Source: Zoroaster sp. YZ-2022
Taxonomy: Eukaryota > Echinodermata > Asteroidea > Forcipulatida > Zoroasteridae
Assembly (NCBI GenBank): GCA_029582265.1
Contig: CM055817.1
Coordinates: 62,063,152-62,127,151 of the forward strand
Direction: 5' to 3'
Length of the DNA: 64,000 nucleotides
Shown: positions 24,270 to 35,006 of the stretch, one piece after another
How positions within the stretch are numbered: the stretch's first letter is position 1
How the letters are laid out: the number at the start of each line of letters is the position of its first letter
Translations under genes and position numbers: made by a program
The notes under the pieces: generated by a model
The model's input: the letters and a program-made list of their open reading frames with translations, nothing else
Database searches by the model: none
Told to the model about the DNA's origin: nothing

Positions 24270-24845
24270 ACAATAAACTTGGGCGATAACACAATATCAA
24301 ATATCGTGATACCTTTTTTTTTATTAGATTATGATTTCTATAACTTAAGTTATCTAGATATCGTCAAATTGTACTTAAAAATATATCGCAATTTAAAAAA
24401 AAATCGCCATTGTGAGTCAAGTCAGAAATTCCATGGAAACAAAATTAGGACAGTCTTTTCAGCTTTTGGAAATGAGAAAAAAAAGTCAACTACTCACGGA
24501 ATTTAAAAACGCATCAACTTATATTTCTCAATAAATATGTATAACTTATATAAATTGAAGACATAATTGTACATAGCACTTTTATTGTGTCAGTATGATG
24601 TGAAAATTTGCGCTCATAAATTGTTAACCTATGTTCTCACTGCAATAATCTGCTGTTGAAAAATATGTGAAATATTGGGATGATGCATTTTTAAATTCCG
24701 TGACTATACTTTAGAAGTACATACACGATCTGCAAACAAATTTGTGATTTATTGTGACTCGTGTAGAAGGGTACAAACCTGTGGTTATCGGCTCTAAAAC
24801 ATAAATTTATGTTTGCCGATATATATCGTCTACATGTTAAATGCA
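24270..24845. mobile_element. truncated hAT element related to 26191-27600
   Basis: Left end ACTTGGGCGATAACACAATATC, and inner right sequence GGTTATCGGCTCTAAAAC..TTTGCCGATATATATCG match the longer element at 26191. The right terminal repeat is missing. It is non-coding. Confidence 0.6.
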
Positions 24846-25102
24846 AGCACCAAGCTTATTAATTTCTAACATAAATCCTTAAAGAAATGAGTGGTTAATC
24901 CATTTCCAATGGGCTTCTAGATTTGATGATTGTTGGAGCCAGCACGTGCAAAGTGGACGTGGTTTATGTTGGAATTACGTCACACTAACAAACAGGATAA
25001 GGCTCCCATATTTATTTAGATTATTTGGGATTCTGTTTGGAGAATAAAATGGGCTGATCTTCACATACTAACACATACATTATTAAACAATTGAATTAAT
25101 TT

Positions 25103-25278
25103 TTGCCCTACACCGACGTGTGTATAGTACTGTATACTCTTTCGGAGTGTCTGTGAAAAAACTACACATGCGACTCGGGCGGGATTCAAACCCACGACCT
25201 CCTGCTTACTAGTGCAGACGTCTTGACCTCTCAACCACTGAGCTTGCCCGATGTTGATTGGCCGGCTAGAATCCCATA
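25103..25278 (-). mobile_element. tRNA-derived SINE
   Basis: Minus-strand copy with GGTTTGAATCC B box and CTCAGTGGTTGAGAGG A-box region, followed by the shared body ending at TGTAGGGCAAAAATTAATTC. Confidence 0.75.
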
Positions 25279-25403
25279 TAGCAGTGGTAATCTTTAAAAA
25301 ACATGATTATAGCTTGACATGAAACATTCCATCCCTTGAAATATTTCATCCCTTGAAATATTTCATCCCTTGAAATATTTCTGTCTGAGGTGGTATTATT
25401 TTA

Positions 25404-25690
25404 GTTCAATTAACCCTCCTATTTTAGTGGCAAGTAGCTATAGCGGTCAAAACCAGTCAACTGCCTGTTTTGACTGTTGACCCAAATGTGCACACAGGGG
25501 CATTTTTTGACTGGTTTTTACTGTCATTTTGACCACCCTCAACAATACAAGACAATACTTTTACCAGTCAAAAATGGTCAACTCATTTTGACCTGTAAAT
25601 GTACTTATACACGTAAGGTTTGACAGTGTTTAAGTGCACTAGATATACCTTGGCAAGTATGTCAACATTTTGACTGATTTTGACTCTTGT
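25404..25690. mobile_element. piggyBac-like MITE, right end missing
   Basis: Begins TTAA-CCCTCCTATTTTAG and is collinear with 32594-32880 (AGTGGCAAGTAGCTATAG, GTCAAAACCAGTCAACTGCC, GTGCACACAGGGGCATTTTT). The right end lacks the CCCTT-TTAA terminus seen in the 32594-33160 copy. Confidence 0.6.
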
Positions 25691-25904
25691 AGTCATCTCT
25701 TGATTCTTATAAAGTATAGATGTGGTACATTGTTTTAATATCAAGTCTGGCTTTAATGTCATCAATTCCTAACTTATTAACTCATTATCCATGCTCTAGT
25801 AACTTATTTATAAGTTGTTTACTTCCATTCAGAAACTGAAAACTTTTCTAGTTGTTGAATGTATTTTTTGTTGAGAATGCATTTTATTTAATTTTCTGTG
25901 ACAG

Positions 25905-25991
25905 GTTATCTACAATTCGTCAGTGGACCTGGTTCCAGCCAACATACCGTCAATGGTTTCTTTTCCAGTGAGCCACATCGCCACCCTACAG
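25905..25991 (+). CDS. candidate exon following the 23994 exon
   Basis: Twenty-nine open codons, phase 0 at both ends, between acceptor TTTTCTGTGACAG and donor GTAACT. It begins VIYNSSVDLVPANIPS and ends HIATLQ. Joined to the previous exon it gives the pattern expected for the last strands of a CUB module. No Cys is present. The next intron is long and filled with repeats. Confidence 0.55.
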
Positions 25992-26109
25992 GTAACTTAC
26001 CATCATTTACGTGATCCAATTATCCCTTCAAATTTTGTACTATTATCTTGTAAATGGATTATCCAACAAAGTGTTGATACATAGCCATCTTTGCAAATAC
26101 CATAGTGCA

Positions 26110-27945
26110 CATGCCTAAACTGATTTTAGCAATGCATGCTGGTCTAGCTAACGAACAAAAATACTGCAAACTGATCTTACCTCCCCAGATTAGGCTTGAG
26201 TGATGACACGATAATATCGAATATCGCAATATGTTTTTTTACTCGATTATAATATCGAGAACTTTTTAAATCATCAAGATATCGGCAGATCGCGATGAAA
26301 AAAATATATCGCGATTAAACAAAATCCTCGATTGTCAGTTGGGTCAGAAATTCCATGGAAAAACTTCGTGAGAAACAAAATCGAACTACTACTGTAGTAA
26401 TCCGACTGTCAGATCACAAAGGAGCCGCCTGACAGAGTGTTTAATAATCCACCGCCACTCAAAGAAATCTATTCAAACTGATTAAGTGTTGGGGATTGAA
26501 TGGATTATTTGATCCAACAATGTGTAGACAATGTTTACGTCTCTCTCACTGTGTATCCATGGTGGTCTGTGACTGGTGCACCATGGGTGAGTACGTTATA
26601 TCATACATATTTAAATATATGCAGAATATGGGCGTTACCTTAAAAATCTACATTAGTCAAGAATTAAATCAAAGCATGGATCGGCAGCGGCTCGATCAAA
26701 GTTGAGTGATTAGGACACTATTCTATTATACCATACTTGGACTCTTGTCTAGTGTGACAAAACACATACACGTACTCTTGATAAACCATGTGACGTTTAT
26801 TTAAAATAGTGTGACTACAATCCACATTTTCTGAAGTGCAAATGACGTTCACAATCACATGGTTTTATTCTCCACGGTGCTTTATGCAGGAATAAACCTA
26901 GTCACGTCTTTATACTTTGACCCAGTCCGTGGAACACGAATCACGTGAACTCGAGCTGATGATTTGATTGGGACGCACGACACAGTAACCATCCCACATA
27001 ATTATTATGCAAACAATTTGCCAATGGCGATGGGTGCGTTTTTGCGACCGTAACCAGAAACATGTTTGGGCTTTGGTCATTGGTTAAGCGTTTTCGCAAG
27101 TTCGGTTGTGCTGCGATGACATCATGGTTCTGACCAAACATAAACCGAACTTTGTGATCGGTTACGCTTAATTTCAAAATGGCGGATTGTAAAAAGTGTT
27201 AAAACATGATGAAATGATTGTTCGTACACCAGTATATCTTTCAAGTTACTAGCACTCACGAGTTCTAGCTTGAGAAACGTTGATGATTGAACATGTCACA
27301 AACTGAAAACAATTGTCTGGTTACGTTCACATTTTCGCATAGCTGTGCCGTTTTTTTTTTTTTTATTGGTTAGGGGAGCGAAAACCCGCCCCATATGTTG
27401 CACTCGTGAACGGCGCAATTGCACTTGTCGCTCAGGTAAGCACTGGCAATTTATTGTGACGCATGTATGGGTACATCCCTGTCATTACCGGCTCTAAAGC
27501 AATCGTGCATGAAAAACAAAAATCGCGATATTATCGAATATCGCGATATATGTTTGACGATATATCGTGGATGAAAAAAATTCGATATCGCCCAAGCCTA
27601 CCCCAGATATTGTCTGTAAGTGTTACAGCCACACTGAACATCAATTAGCCATGCTACAAAACTGATCTTACCTCCCCCAGATATTGTCTATCAGTGTTAC
27701 AACCACACTGAACAACAATTTGCCATGCTGCTAAACTGATCTTACCTCCTCAGATATTGTCTGTCAGTGTTACAACCACACTGAACAACAATTAGCCATG
27801 CTACAAAACTGATCTTACCTCTCCAGATAATGTCTCAGTGTTACAACCACACTGAACAACAATTAGCCATGCTGCTAAACTGATCTTACCTTTCCAGATA
27901 TTGTCTATCGGTTTTACAGCCACACTGAACAACAATTAGCCATGC
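26110..27945. repeat. intronic minisatellite, about 75-bp unit, split by a hAT element
   Basis: Units of the form CAGATATTGTCTGTCAGTGT..ACACTGAACAACAATTAGCC..AAACTGATCTTACCTCC lie at 27601-27945 (about four and a half), and one partial unit at 26130-26190. The hAT element at 26191-27600 inserted inside a unit. Confidence 0.8.
26191..27600. mobile_element. hAT element (non-autonomous), 1410 bp
   Basis: Perfect 8-bp target duplication CCCCAGAT at 26183-26190 and 27601-27608. Left end TAGGCTTGAGTGATGACACG; right end inverse TAGGCTTGGGCGATATCGAA. Subterminal regions are rich in ATATCG/CGATAT. Open frames inside (26496 +, 26941 -) show no transposase motif. Confidence 0.9.
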
Positions 27946-27957
27946 TTGGAGTGGAGC

Positions 27958-28311
27958 GTCATGGCCGAGCGGTTTAGTGCATCGGATTTGTGTTCTGATG
28001 GCTGAGTCGTCAGAATGTGGGTTCGAATCCTGGCTGCAACCATGGTGCTTGTGTCCTTGAGCAAGACACTTTACCATAACTGCTTCTCTCCACCCAGGAG
28101 TAAATGGGTACCTGTGAGGGCAGAGTTGTTTGTTGTGTTTGATTAGCCCTATATGCGCTGTAATGGCAGCAATTGAGCTGTATACTCCCTAGGGAGCTGA
28201 GATGGTTTCAGGAATGATTTATGAACCTGATGAGCAGGGATAATAATGTAATGTGCCTTTGAGCATCAGTTTGGTGGATACATGCGCTGTATAAGTCCAC
28301 ATTATTATCCT
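27958..28311 (+). mobile_element. tRNA-derived SINE with conserved central domain
   Basis: The head GTCATGGCCGAGCGGTTTAG (A box) and GGTTCGAATCC (B box) is tRNA-like. The body has TGTCCTTGAGCAAGACACTT and CTCTCCACCCAGGAGTAAAT, and ends GCGCTGTATAAGTCCACATT. The body and tail, but not the head, are shared with the minus-strand element at 28967, so they are two SINE families with a common centre. Confidence 0.85.
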
Positions 28312-28677
28312 TTTCTTTGATTGCAGTTTTATTAATGGGCTGGTCAGAACGAGTGCGTCCATTTTATAGCAAAAGCACTTGATGAGTCACCTGTCTTAAA
28401 CATCAACCAGATTCAGTTTTTAATAGTGGTTTTTTAAAATAACATTCGAGACCGGACTTTTAACCCACTATTTCAGACCTGTCTTTTTTACAACCATATA
28501 AGGGACTCTCGCCAATCTCTCCCGCTAAAACCACTGGGTCATTCTCCCAGTATTATCGTGACACTCACCCACAAAGCAGTGATGAAGCTGCGCATGCAGT
28601 CCTTAAAAAATAACCTAATTCATTGACAAGAGTGTTCCTGCAGAGCGTAGACCTTTTGAATTGCCAATGAAGCCTTT

Positions 28678-28840
28678 CTATTGTGTGGATGGATTAACGT
28701 TGGGTCAACAGTGCCCAGCCAGGCGAAGTGGTTACATCAAACTGGTGTGGCTAGCTTCTATTGTGTGGATGGATTAACATTGGGCCAACAGTGCTCAGTC
28801 AGGCAAAGTGGTTACATCAAACTGGTGTGGCTGGCTGGTT
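28678..28840. repeat. 80-bp tandem duplication
   Basis: TTCTATTGTGTGGATGGATT ... CATCAAACTGGTGTGGCT occurs twice in direct order with a few substitutions. Confidence 0.8.
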
Positions 28841-28966
28841 TTCTAAAGGTCTTGTAGGAAACGAGAATTTTTGCGGGTGAGAATTTAGATTGTTCTGGGT
28901 GGAGTTAGTGGGCGAGATTAGCTAAGCTCCCAAAACAATTTTTTTGTATAACTTTCTGAGATAATA

Positions 28967-29205
28967 ATAATAATAATAGTGTGTGGACTTGTATAGCGCA
29001 CGTATCCACCAACTAAGTGGTGCTCAAGGCGCATTATTTTTTACGTGCATTACACAACACACGGGACCTACGGCTTTACGTCCCATCCGAAGGACGAAGC
29101 AATTATGGTTAAGTACCTTGCTCAAGGACACAAGTGTCACGACCGGGGCTCGAACTCACACCCTGCTGCTGGCAACACCAGAACTTGAGTTGAGACAGTT
29201 AAAAC
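28967..29205 (-). mobile_element. SINE sharing the CCTTGAGCAAG core
   Basis: On the minus strand: B-box-like GAGTTCGAGCCCC, core TTGTGTCCTTGAGCAAGGTA, then CGTCCTTCGGATGGGACGTA, GTTGGTGGATACGTGCGCTA and a terminal (TTA)n run. It lies directly upstream of a CUB exon, and an open frame starting in it runs into the exon by chance. Confidence 0.8.
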
Positions 29206-29298
29206 ATAACCATGTGACCAATTTCAACCATGCAGAATGTTTAAAATGTCTGGGACTGACCTCGGTATTAAGGTATCATGTATGTCCGACTTTTTCAG

Positions 29299-29519
29299 GT
29301 ACTGACGGATCTTTCACAAGTCCAAACTATCCAGATGACTACCCATCTAACGTTCACATTGACTACCTTCTACAAGGCAAATCCCATGAGGTTGTCTTTG
29401 TTAGTGTCACACCAGTCACCAAGATACGTAAGAGAAGAGAAGCAGTGTCTGAACATACGCTCTACAAACAGCAGTCAATTCCCAAAACGCAAACGGCTTG
29501 TGAATATGACTTCATTGAG
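29299..29519 (+). CDS. CUB-domain exon, N-terminal half
   Basis: Acceptor TTTTTCAG and donor GTATAG. The frame gives TDGSFTSPNYPDDYPSNVHI, the hallmark start of a CUB domain, then a hydrophobic strand (HEVVFVSVTPV), a basic insert (KIRKRRE), and ends ACEYDFIE, the C-x-YD-x-IE strand that carries the calcium-site Asp in many CUB modules. The exon starts one base into a codon and ends on a codon boundary. The C-terminal half is the exon at 31666. CUB domains are extracellular protein-interaction modules. The preceding exon supplying the first Cys was not found. Confidence 0.75.
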
Positions 29520-29578
29520 GTATAGTAGACTTTGTTCAACTGCCACTGACTACCAGCGCAGTCACTGTGATCATCCTT

Positions 29579-29867
29579 TCACTATGAATAAATTTACCCT
29601 GAAAAACCTTGAAAATCTGCTTGCCGTGAAATAAGAGTTCAATGAAATTTCACGGCAAATTCATGGCGCTCTCAAGAATTAATGAGCTGCCCCAAAACTG
29701 CCACAAGAAGTTCATGGCGTTTTCACTGCATTTCACGGCGAAGGAATCCCAAAAGAGTATTTCATGGCGTTTTCACAGTATTGTGTCATGAAATTACCGT
29801 GAACTATATATTTCATGGAAAAACAGATTTTCAGGGCATTTTCAGGGTAAAGTGTTTTATTCAGTGT
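29579..29867. mobile_element. foldback MITE (CACTATGAA..ACCCTGAAAA family), copy 1
   Basis: Left CACTATGAATAAATTTACCC and right inverse CACTGAATAAAACACTTTACCC. The interior repeats ATTTCACGGC and TTTCATGGCG. It lies in an inverted relation to 30543-30890. Confidence 0.7.
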
Positions 29868-29999
29868 TTTGTGGTCATTGTTCAGTCGTTGTCTTTGTCG
29901 TGCAACGAGTAACTGGAGCTTGCAAAATAAATCAATAACAAGAGTCACTCTCGAGCGTGCGCTGGCAGGGGCACTATACTTTGATTACTGGTGTCTCGC

Positions 30000-30535
30000 C
30001 TTAAAATACAGGCCTTAAATTTCATGGAAGCCACTGCCTCCGTTGCCCTGTTCTTAGCCTTATTGCTGTCTCGCCAATTAAAATACAGGCCTTAAGTTTC
30101 ATGGAAGCCACTGCCTCCGTTACCCTGTTCTTTGCCTTATTGGTGCCCCCTTTGAAATATTTACATACCAAATATACTTTTAGATGATTATATATTCATA
30201 AATGTCCAAAACAGTTGAGACAATCTGATTGGACAAAATGTAATCTGTTGGGGTGTATTAACAGATGGTACAGACATGGCTTATCAAAATCAGAACAGCG
30301 CGTATGTGCCAGCTATTTGCCAGCAGTTCTATTTAGCTGACATGTGACATGTATTTGAACTAACCAGAGTGATGAAGGTTGTTTTGCATCATGTTGACTC
30401 ATGTTCTATTTAGCTGACATGTGACATGCATTTGAACCAACCAGAGTGATGAAGGTTGTTTTGCATCATGTTGACTCATGTTCTATTTAGCCAACATGTG
30501 ACATGCATTTGAACCAACTAGAGTGATGGTTGTTT
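30000..30535. repeat. two local tandem duplications
   Basis: First, a segment of about 75 bases with ATACAGGCCTTAAATTTCAT and GAAGCCACTGCCTCCGTTGC occurs twice (30000-30146). Second, a segment of about 78 bases with TTCTATTTAGCTGACATGTG and AACCAGAGTGATGAAGGTTG occurs three times (30318-30535). Confidence 0.8.
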
Positions 30536-30542
30536 TCCATCA

Positions 30543-30890
30543 TACACTATAAATAACTTTACCCTGAAAATGCCCTGAAAATCAATTTTACCGTGAAATA
30601 AATAGTTCACAGCAATTTCACGATGACACAACACTGTGAAAACTCCATGAAATATTTTTGGGATTCCTTCGCTGTGAAAATGCCGTGAAAATGCCATGAA
30701 CTTCTCATGGCAGTTTTGGGGCAGCTCATTAATTCTCAAGAGTGCTGTGAATTTGCCATGAAATCACTGTGAACATTATTGCCAATATCTGAGAGGAAGA
30801 GACACCGTGAAATTACAGTGAAATTATGGTGAACTGTTATTTCAAGGCAGAACAGATTTTCAGGGTGAAGTTTTTCATAGTGATACTGAC
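30543..30890. mobile_element. foldback MITE, copy 2 (inverted relative to 29579)
   Basis: Ends CACTATAAATAACTTTACCC and GGGTGAAGTTTTTCATAGTG. The interior is collinear with copy 1 read on the other strand (GGGATTCCTTCGC, CATGGCAGTTTTGGGGCAGC). Confidence 0.7.
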
Positions 30891-31665
30891 TCATGTTCTT
30901 TTCAAGTGTTTTGTGTTTCCCCAAAACGTGAATTTGCCGTGAATTTCTTTTTGGCTTCAACAAAAATTACAATTTACATTTTAAAAACGAAATTGATGAC
31001 GGTTGGTTTTTACTGCAGGATAATGACCTGTTTTGTGCATGGTCAAAGGCAATAAGGACTTGGCATTCGACTCGGTCCTCATTGCCAGTGACCACGCCCA
31101 AAACCTGTAATAAACGATGTTGTACCTTCCCTTAAAGTAGCACACTAAATTCATTTATGGGTGTTTGAAATTCAGCAAACCTTAATGAACAGGTGACACA
31201 TTTAGGGAGGAGGGCCACACAGTCATGGTAGAGCAAAGCCTTTGAGAAACCCAGCCAGGCATAGGTCTATGGGCCTATATAATCCGCTTTCTGCTTGTTA
31301 TATACCCTACCTGAACACAAAAAACCCTTTACTAATGAATAGATCTCAAATAGCTCTTATTGTGAACACAAACTCAATTGACACCTTGGTTGTCTTTAGT
31401 TCACAACTGCAGCCATTATAATGAGGTCTACTTGGCTGGGCTAGGCCCTCCAGAAGCTCAGGTTATGTTGATTGGCAGGTACTGTATTGTTACAGGATTT
31501 GGACTCACAAAAGACAGATTAGGAGGCCAGGTAGCCCAGGCCTGGCCAGGTTCTCAAAGGCTTGGCTGTACCATGACTTTGGCCCTCCTCCCTTGATTTT
31601 ATGAGGTCTTGTGCGCAATGTTGATGTAAGTTGTTTTCATCCTTTAATTTTGGCAACAAATACAG

Positions 31666-31834
31666 ATAACAGATAAGTTGGACACCTCACGAAATATCAA
31701 ATATTGTGGCAGCCAGCTGCCATTTGGTTGGGTATCATCTAGCAACGAGGTTGTCGTAACATTTGTCACAGACAGTAGCGTTGTCAAGAAAGGTTTCCAT
31801 GCAGAATTTCTGTTTATGGGACTCTCAGATAAAG
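31666..31834 (+). CDS. CUB-domain exon, C-terminal half
   Basis: Acceptor CAACAAATACAG, donor G|GTATTT. It is open throughout, starts ITDKLDTSRNIKYCGSQLPF and continues GWVSSSNEVVVTFVTDSS, then GFHAEFLF, the CG...P...S..N...F.SD...GF.A.F pattern that closes a CUB domain. It joins in phase with the exon at 29299. It ends one base into a codon, whereas the next candidate exon (33231) reads best from phase 0, so a small exon may be missing or the boundary may be wrong. Confidence 0.75.
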
Positions 31835-31865
31835 GTATTTTCTCATTAAAAATTAGTTCTATATT

Positions 31866-32090
31866 AAAGGGGCAGTATCGTCATGATCAGAGTAGACATT
31901 CAACAGGGCATGGAATCGATGTCTTAGCTTATATTGAACACAGTGACTGAAAATTACTGGCTCATGTATGCAGCAGCAACGGTAATATGACCTTATCATG
32001 TGGGGAATTATTTTCAGTCAGTGAGTTAATCTAAAACATGCATTCCAATTCCATGTCCTGTTGATTGTGACGATACTGCCCATTTAACAT
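31866..32090. mobile_element. foldback MITE with GGGCAGTATCGTCA ends
   Basis: Left TTAAAGGGGCAGTATCGTCA, right inverse TTAAATGGGCAGTATCGTCA, with CAACAGGGCATGGAATCG and its inverse further in. TTAA flanks both ends, compatible with a TTAA-targeting family. A relative split by two SINEs is at 54690-55330. Confidence 0.75.
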
Positions 32091-32397
32091 AATTCCTGAA
32101 GCCAGTTTTTTATTGTTATCGCACTTATGGAACATTGAAAAAGTATTGTACTTATTGGATTTTTTCGTATTTTTACAAATCACAATGTTGTGATTTAAGC
32201 AATAAAGGAAAGCAAAACAAATGCTTATAGATTTCACCCCAGCACTGTTCACAACAGTGGCCCCAATACCCCAAGCAAAATTTACTTGCATTTTTCAAAA
32301 CTGCCCAATCACACCTGTGTTATTTACTATGTAGTCCATTTCCCTTGTTTTATTTGATTACATTAAAATGATCTAAAACGGGTTCATTATAAGTAAG

Positions 32398-32515
32398 ACT
32401 AATTGCGGTGACACCATGTGAAATTCTCAATTGAGTAGTAATTAGTTCTGAAAAGAACTGGAGGTACAACTCAACGTTTCGATCAGTGTGCTCTGATCGT
32501 CCTCAGGGTTCATGA
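32398..32515 (-). mobile_element. Penelope-type retroelement-end fragment
   Basis: Contains GCGGTGACACCATGTGAAAT and, on the minus strand, CTGAGGACGATCAG...CTGATCGAAACGTTGAG. This is the common 'CTGA(A/G)GA..stem..CGAAACG' terminal motif of Penelope-like elements; the assignment rests on that motif only, with no reverse transcriptase present. Confidence 0.5.
32477..32506 (-). ncRNA. hammerhead-ribozyme-like core
   Basis: On the minus strand: CUGAGGA (fits CUGANGA), a 7-bp stem CGAUCAG/CUGAUCG with a 6-base loop, then GAAA. These are the conserved core and stem II. GUUGAG after the core can pair with CUCAA about 40 bases on (32428), but a clean N-U-H cleavage site there is not evident. It is probably a degenerate relic. 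Confidence 0.4.
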
Positions 32516-32593
32516 TTATACACTTGTAGTGTTTGGTGATTAGTGAAGCTCACTACTTGAGTAATCACACAGCAATTACTCATAAGTACTTGA

Positions 32594-33160
32594 TTAACCC
32601 TCCTACTACAGCTGAACTTCAGTGGCAAGTAGCTATAGAGGTCAAAACCAGTCAACTGCCTGTTTTGATTGTTGACCCAAATGTGCACACAGGGGCATTT
32701 TTGACTGGTTTTTACTGTCATTTTGACCACCCTCAACAATACAAAACAATACTTTTACCAGTCCAAAACGGTCGACTCATTTTGACCTGTAAATTTTACT
32801 TACTACATGCAAGGTTTGACAGTGTTCTAGTGCACTAGATATACCTTGGCAAGTATATCAACATTTTGACTGCAAGGTTTGACAGCGTTCTATTCTAGTG
32901 CACTAGATATACCTTGGCAAGTATATCAACATTTTGACTGCAAGGTTTGACAGCGTTCTAGTGCACTAGGTATACCTTGGCAAGTATATCAACATTTTGA
33001 CTGCAAGGTTTTACAGTGTTCTAGTGCACTAGATATACCTTAGCAAGTATATCAACATTTTGACTGCAAGGTTTGACAGTGTTCTAGTGCACTAGATATA
33101 CCTTGGCAAGTATATCAACATTTTGACTGATTTTGACCCTTGCAGTCATAGAAGGGTTAA
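32594..33160. mobile_element. piggyBac-like MITE with internal 62-bp repeat
   Basis: TTAA at 32594-32597 followed by CCCTCCTACTACAG; right end CATAGAAGGG followed by TTAA at 33157-33160. The interior includes about five tandem units of GCAAGGTTTGACAG..GTTCTAGTGCACTAGATATACC..CAACATTTTGACT at 32813-33130. It is non-coding, and the same family as 25404. Confidence 0.75.
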
Positions 33161-33230
33161 TGAAGGGAAACATGTTACATGTAATTGTGATTGAGAGAGG
33201 AATACAAGAGGGAATGTTTGTTTCTTATAG

Positions 33231-33362
33231 GTCGCTAGTGGAGCTTTAGAAGTGATGATTGAGGCTGACCTAATCAAGATGGAGTTTGCAGGTCACTGCT
33301 GGCTGTCCTAGAAAAGACTGGCATTAAACTGCTTGGTCTCGGACAAGGAGGATACGCTCGAG
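33231..33362 (+). pseudogene. candidate ectodomain exon with one in-frame stop
   Basis: Acceptor GTTTCTTATAG, donor GTATGT, 44 codons in phase 0. It reads VASGALEVMIEADLIKMEFA, then GHCWLS, a TAG at 33309-33311, then KRLALNCLVSDKEDTLE. The same frame continues through the exons at 33846 and 34828. The domain is not recognised; the spacing of Cys and Trp vaguely recalls PKD/REJ-type ectodomains but this is weak. Alternative frame usage would require a one-base slip. Confidence 0.4.
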
Positions 33363-33845
33363 GTATGTTGGCTTTCTTGTCAAGCTTGTGTGTCCTTTTA
33401 AAGGTATATGATGCATTTGATGGGCATGGATGTTTTTGGACGGCCATTTCTTCACAGGATGAGGTATACATTGCTGATCTAAATCTACAATCTTGTGCAA
33501 ACCTCATTGGGATATCCCTCTGTCCACCAGTTAATGTTGCTGTCAGTGTGCTCAAAAGTTTGTTGAAACTGGTGCACATAAATACATATTTGTGCAAAGT
33601 GCCGTCCTGTGAGGGTGGTTGTTTTTAGAATATAAAGATGTATACAAAGACCTGAATTATGTATAAATTTTAAAGGAAATTATTTCACATGACAATGAGG
33701 ACAGCCAATAAGTTTTGAAGAATTGTTGAATGTTTTTTATTTTGACAAAATTACCTTTTTTATATGAACATCACCTAGCACTGCAACCTTGTTATTAACT
33801 TGAAATAGTTATTGCATAATTTTATAATGATTTTTGTATTTTCAG

Positions 33846-33956
33846 GCATATTTGTTGTCAATATTCCACTGGAGATTGACAGCCATCATCACTTTCGAGT
33901 GGCTCTGTGTCTACGGTGCTCAAGATGGACAGCTGATCCAGAGAAAAGAACTAAAG
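33846..33956 (+). CDS. candidate ectodomain exon
   Basis: Acceptor TTGTATTTTCAG, donor GTATTG, 37 codons, phase 0 at both ends. It is open: AYLLSIFHWRLTAIITFEWL, then CVYGAQDGQLIQRKELK. A second frame is also open across this exon, but only phase 0 joins both neighbours. The domain is not identified. Confidence 0.5.
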
Positions 33957-33959
33957 GTA

Positions 33960-34090
33960 TTGTAGATAACCCACTCCCATCCAACCCCCTCCCCATCCAA
34001 CCCCCTCCCATCCAACCCCCTCCCATCCAATCCCCCTCCCATCCAACCCCCTCCTATCCAACCCCCTCCTATCCAACCCCTTTCCCAACG
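33960..34090. repeat. 14-bp minisatellite (CCAACCCCCTCCCAT)n
   Basis: About eight units of CCAACCCCCTCCCAT with small variants, directly behind the donor of the preceding exon. Confidence 0.85.
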
Positions 34091-34434
34091 CACTTACTAA
34101 GTTACTGAAACATAATTTTTTAAACGACCATAAAAATGTTTAAAACAACTATTTAAACGTCCTTTTAAAAAGTTGACTTTCATTTCTAATTTGTCAAAAT
34201 TATTTGTCCTTGTTTGATAATTTTTATTTTAATTAACAGACCTTAAAGTCTGTGAAAATTTAATTTGATTGAGTATAAATAACACCTACTTAGTGTAAAG
34301 TGCGAACAAAATCTTTTTTTTTGTAAGAAACTTTATATAATTTTTTTTGGGGGAGGTGAACAAATTAGGTTTTGTTCTTTTAAAATTTGTACTATAAGTA
34401 GGGTTTGAAGCTTTGCATGGTGGAAGTGCAGTAG

Positions 34435-34497
34435 GAGTAAGGTTTGAGGTAGTACCATGTTTAATCTCTACAGAGCTTACTTCAAACCTTACTCACA
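34435..34497. repeat. short hairpin
   Basis: GAGTAAGGTTTGAGGTAG and CTTACTTCAAACCTTACTC form inverted arms of about 18 bases around a 26-base loop. The function is unknown. Confidence 0.5.
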
Positions 34498-34827
34498 TTT
34501 GTACTAAGATCCATATTATGGATGCCTAAAATTAGAGTTTCTTGGGGCTTCCTCCCCTAGCTGGACCTCTATCAAGGGCTTTGCATGTATGGGTTTGCTT
34601 AACTCTAGAAATGTATTTACAAAATCAACCCACTGAATACTAAACCTGAATACGCCATATTGTGCATGGACTGTATTTTGATATGTCAGAGGTTTTGTAA
34701 TGTAATGGAAATTTGACATAAATTTGTTGACATTTCACAACATTTTCACAGGGAAAATCACAAGTTAAAATGAATTTGATTTCAGCTCCAATATTTATTC
34801 CAATATTCTTTCCATCTTATCCCTCAG

Positions 34828-34968
34828 GACACAAAGCCTTTTGAAACCGAGAATCTCATAGCTCAACTGATGAACAACACCAATTTACACTTTTCCCAGA
34901 TGGCCGGAAGTTGTTAGGGGTCCTGCCCAACGCCACGAGGGGCACAAGTTGTCATTGACATGTCAGAC
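34828..34968 (+). pseudogene. candidate ectodomain exon with one in-frame stop
   Basis: Acceptor TTATCCCTCAG, donor GTGAGT, 47 codons in phase 0. It reads DTKPFETENLIAQLMNNTNL, then HFSQMAGSC, a TAG at 34915-34917, then GSCPTPRGAQVVIDMSD. It joins in phase to 33846 and 36385. There is one potential N-glycosylation site (NNT). The domain is not identified; the stop is a single-base change from a sense codon. Confidence 0.45.
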
Positions 34969-35006
34969 GTGAGTTTCTCACTGATTTTACCGGGGAAAGT
35001 GATTTG

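Noticed and set aside
28983..29298. N-terminal extension of the CUB exon
   Set aside because: Lies in a minus-strand SINE; a good acceptor at 29298 marks the exon start.
29278..29634. Alternative 118-residue frame over the CUB exon
   Set aside because: The other frame gives an unmistakable CUB pattern ending at a donor; this one has no domain.
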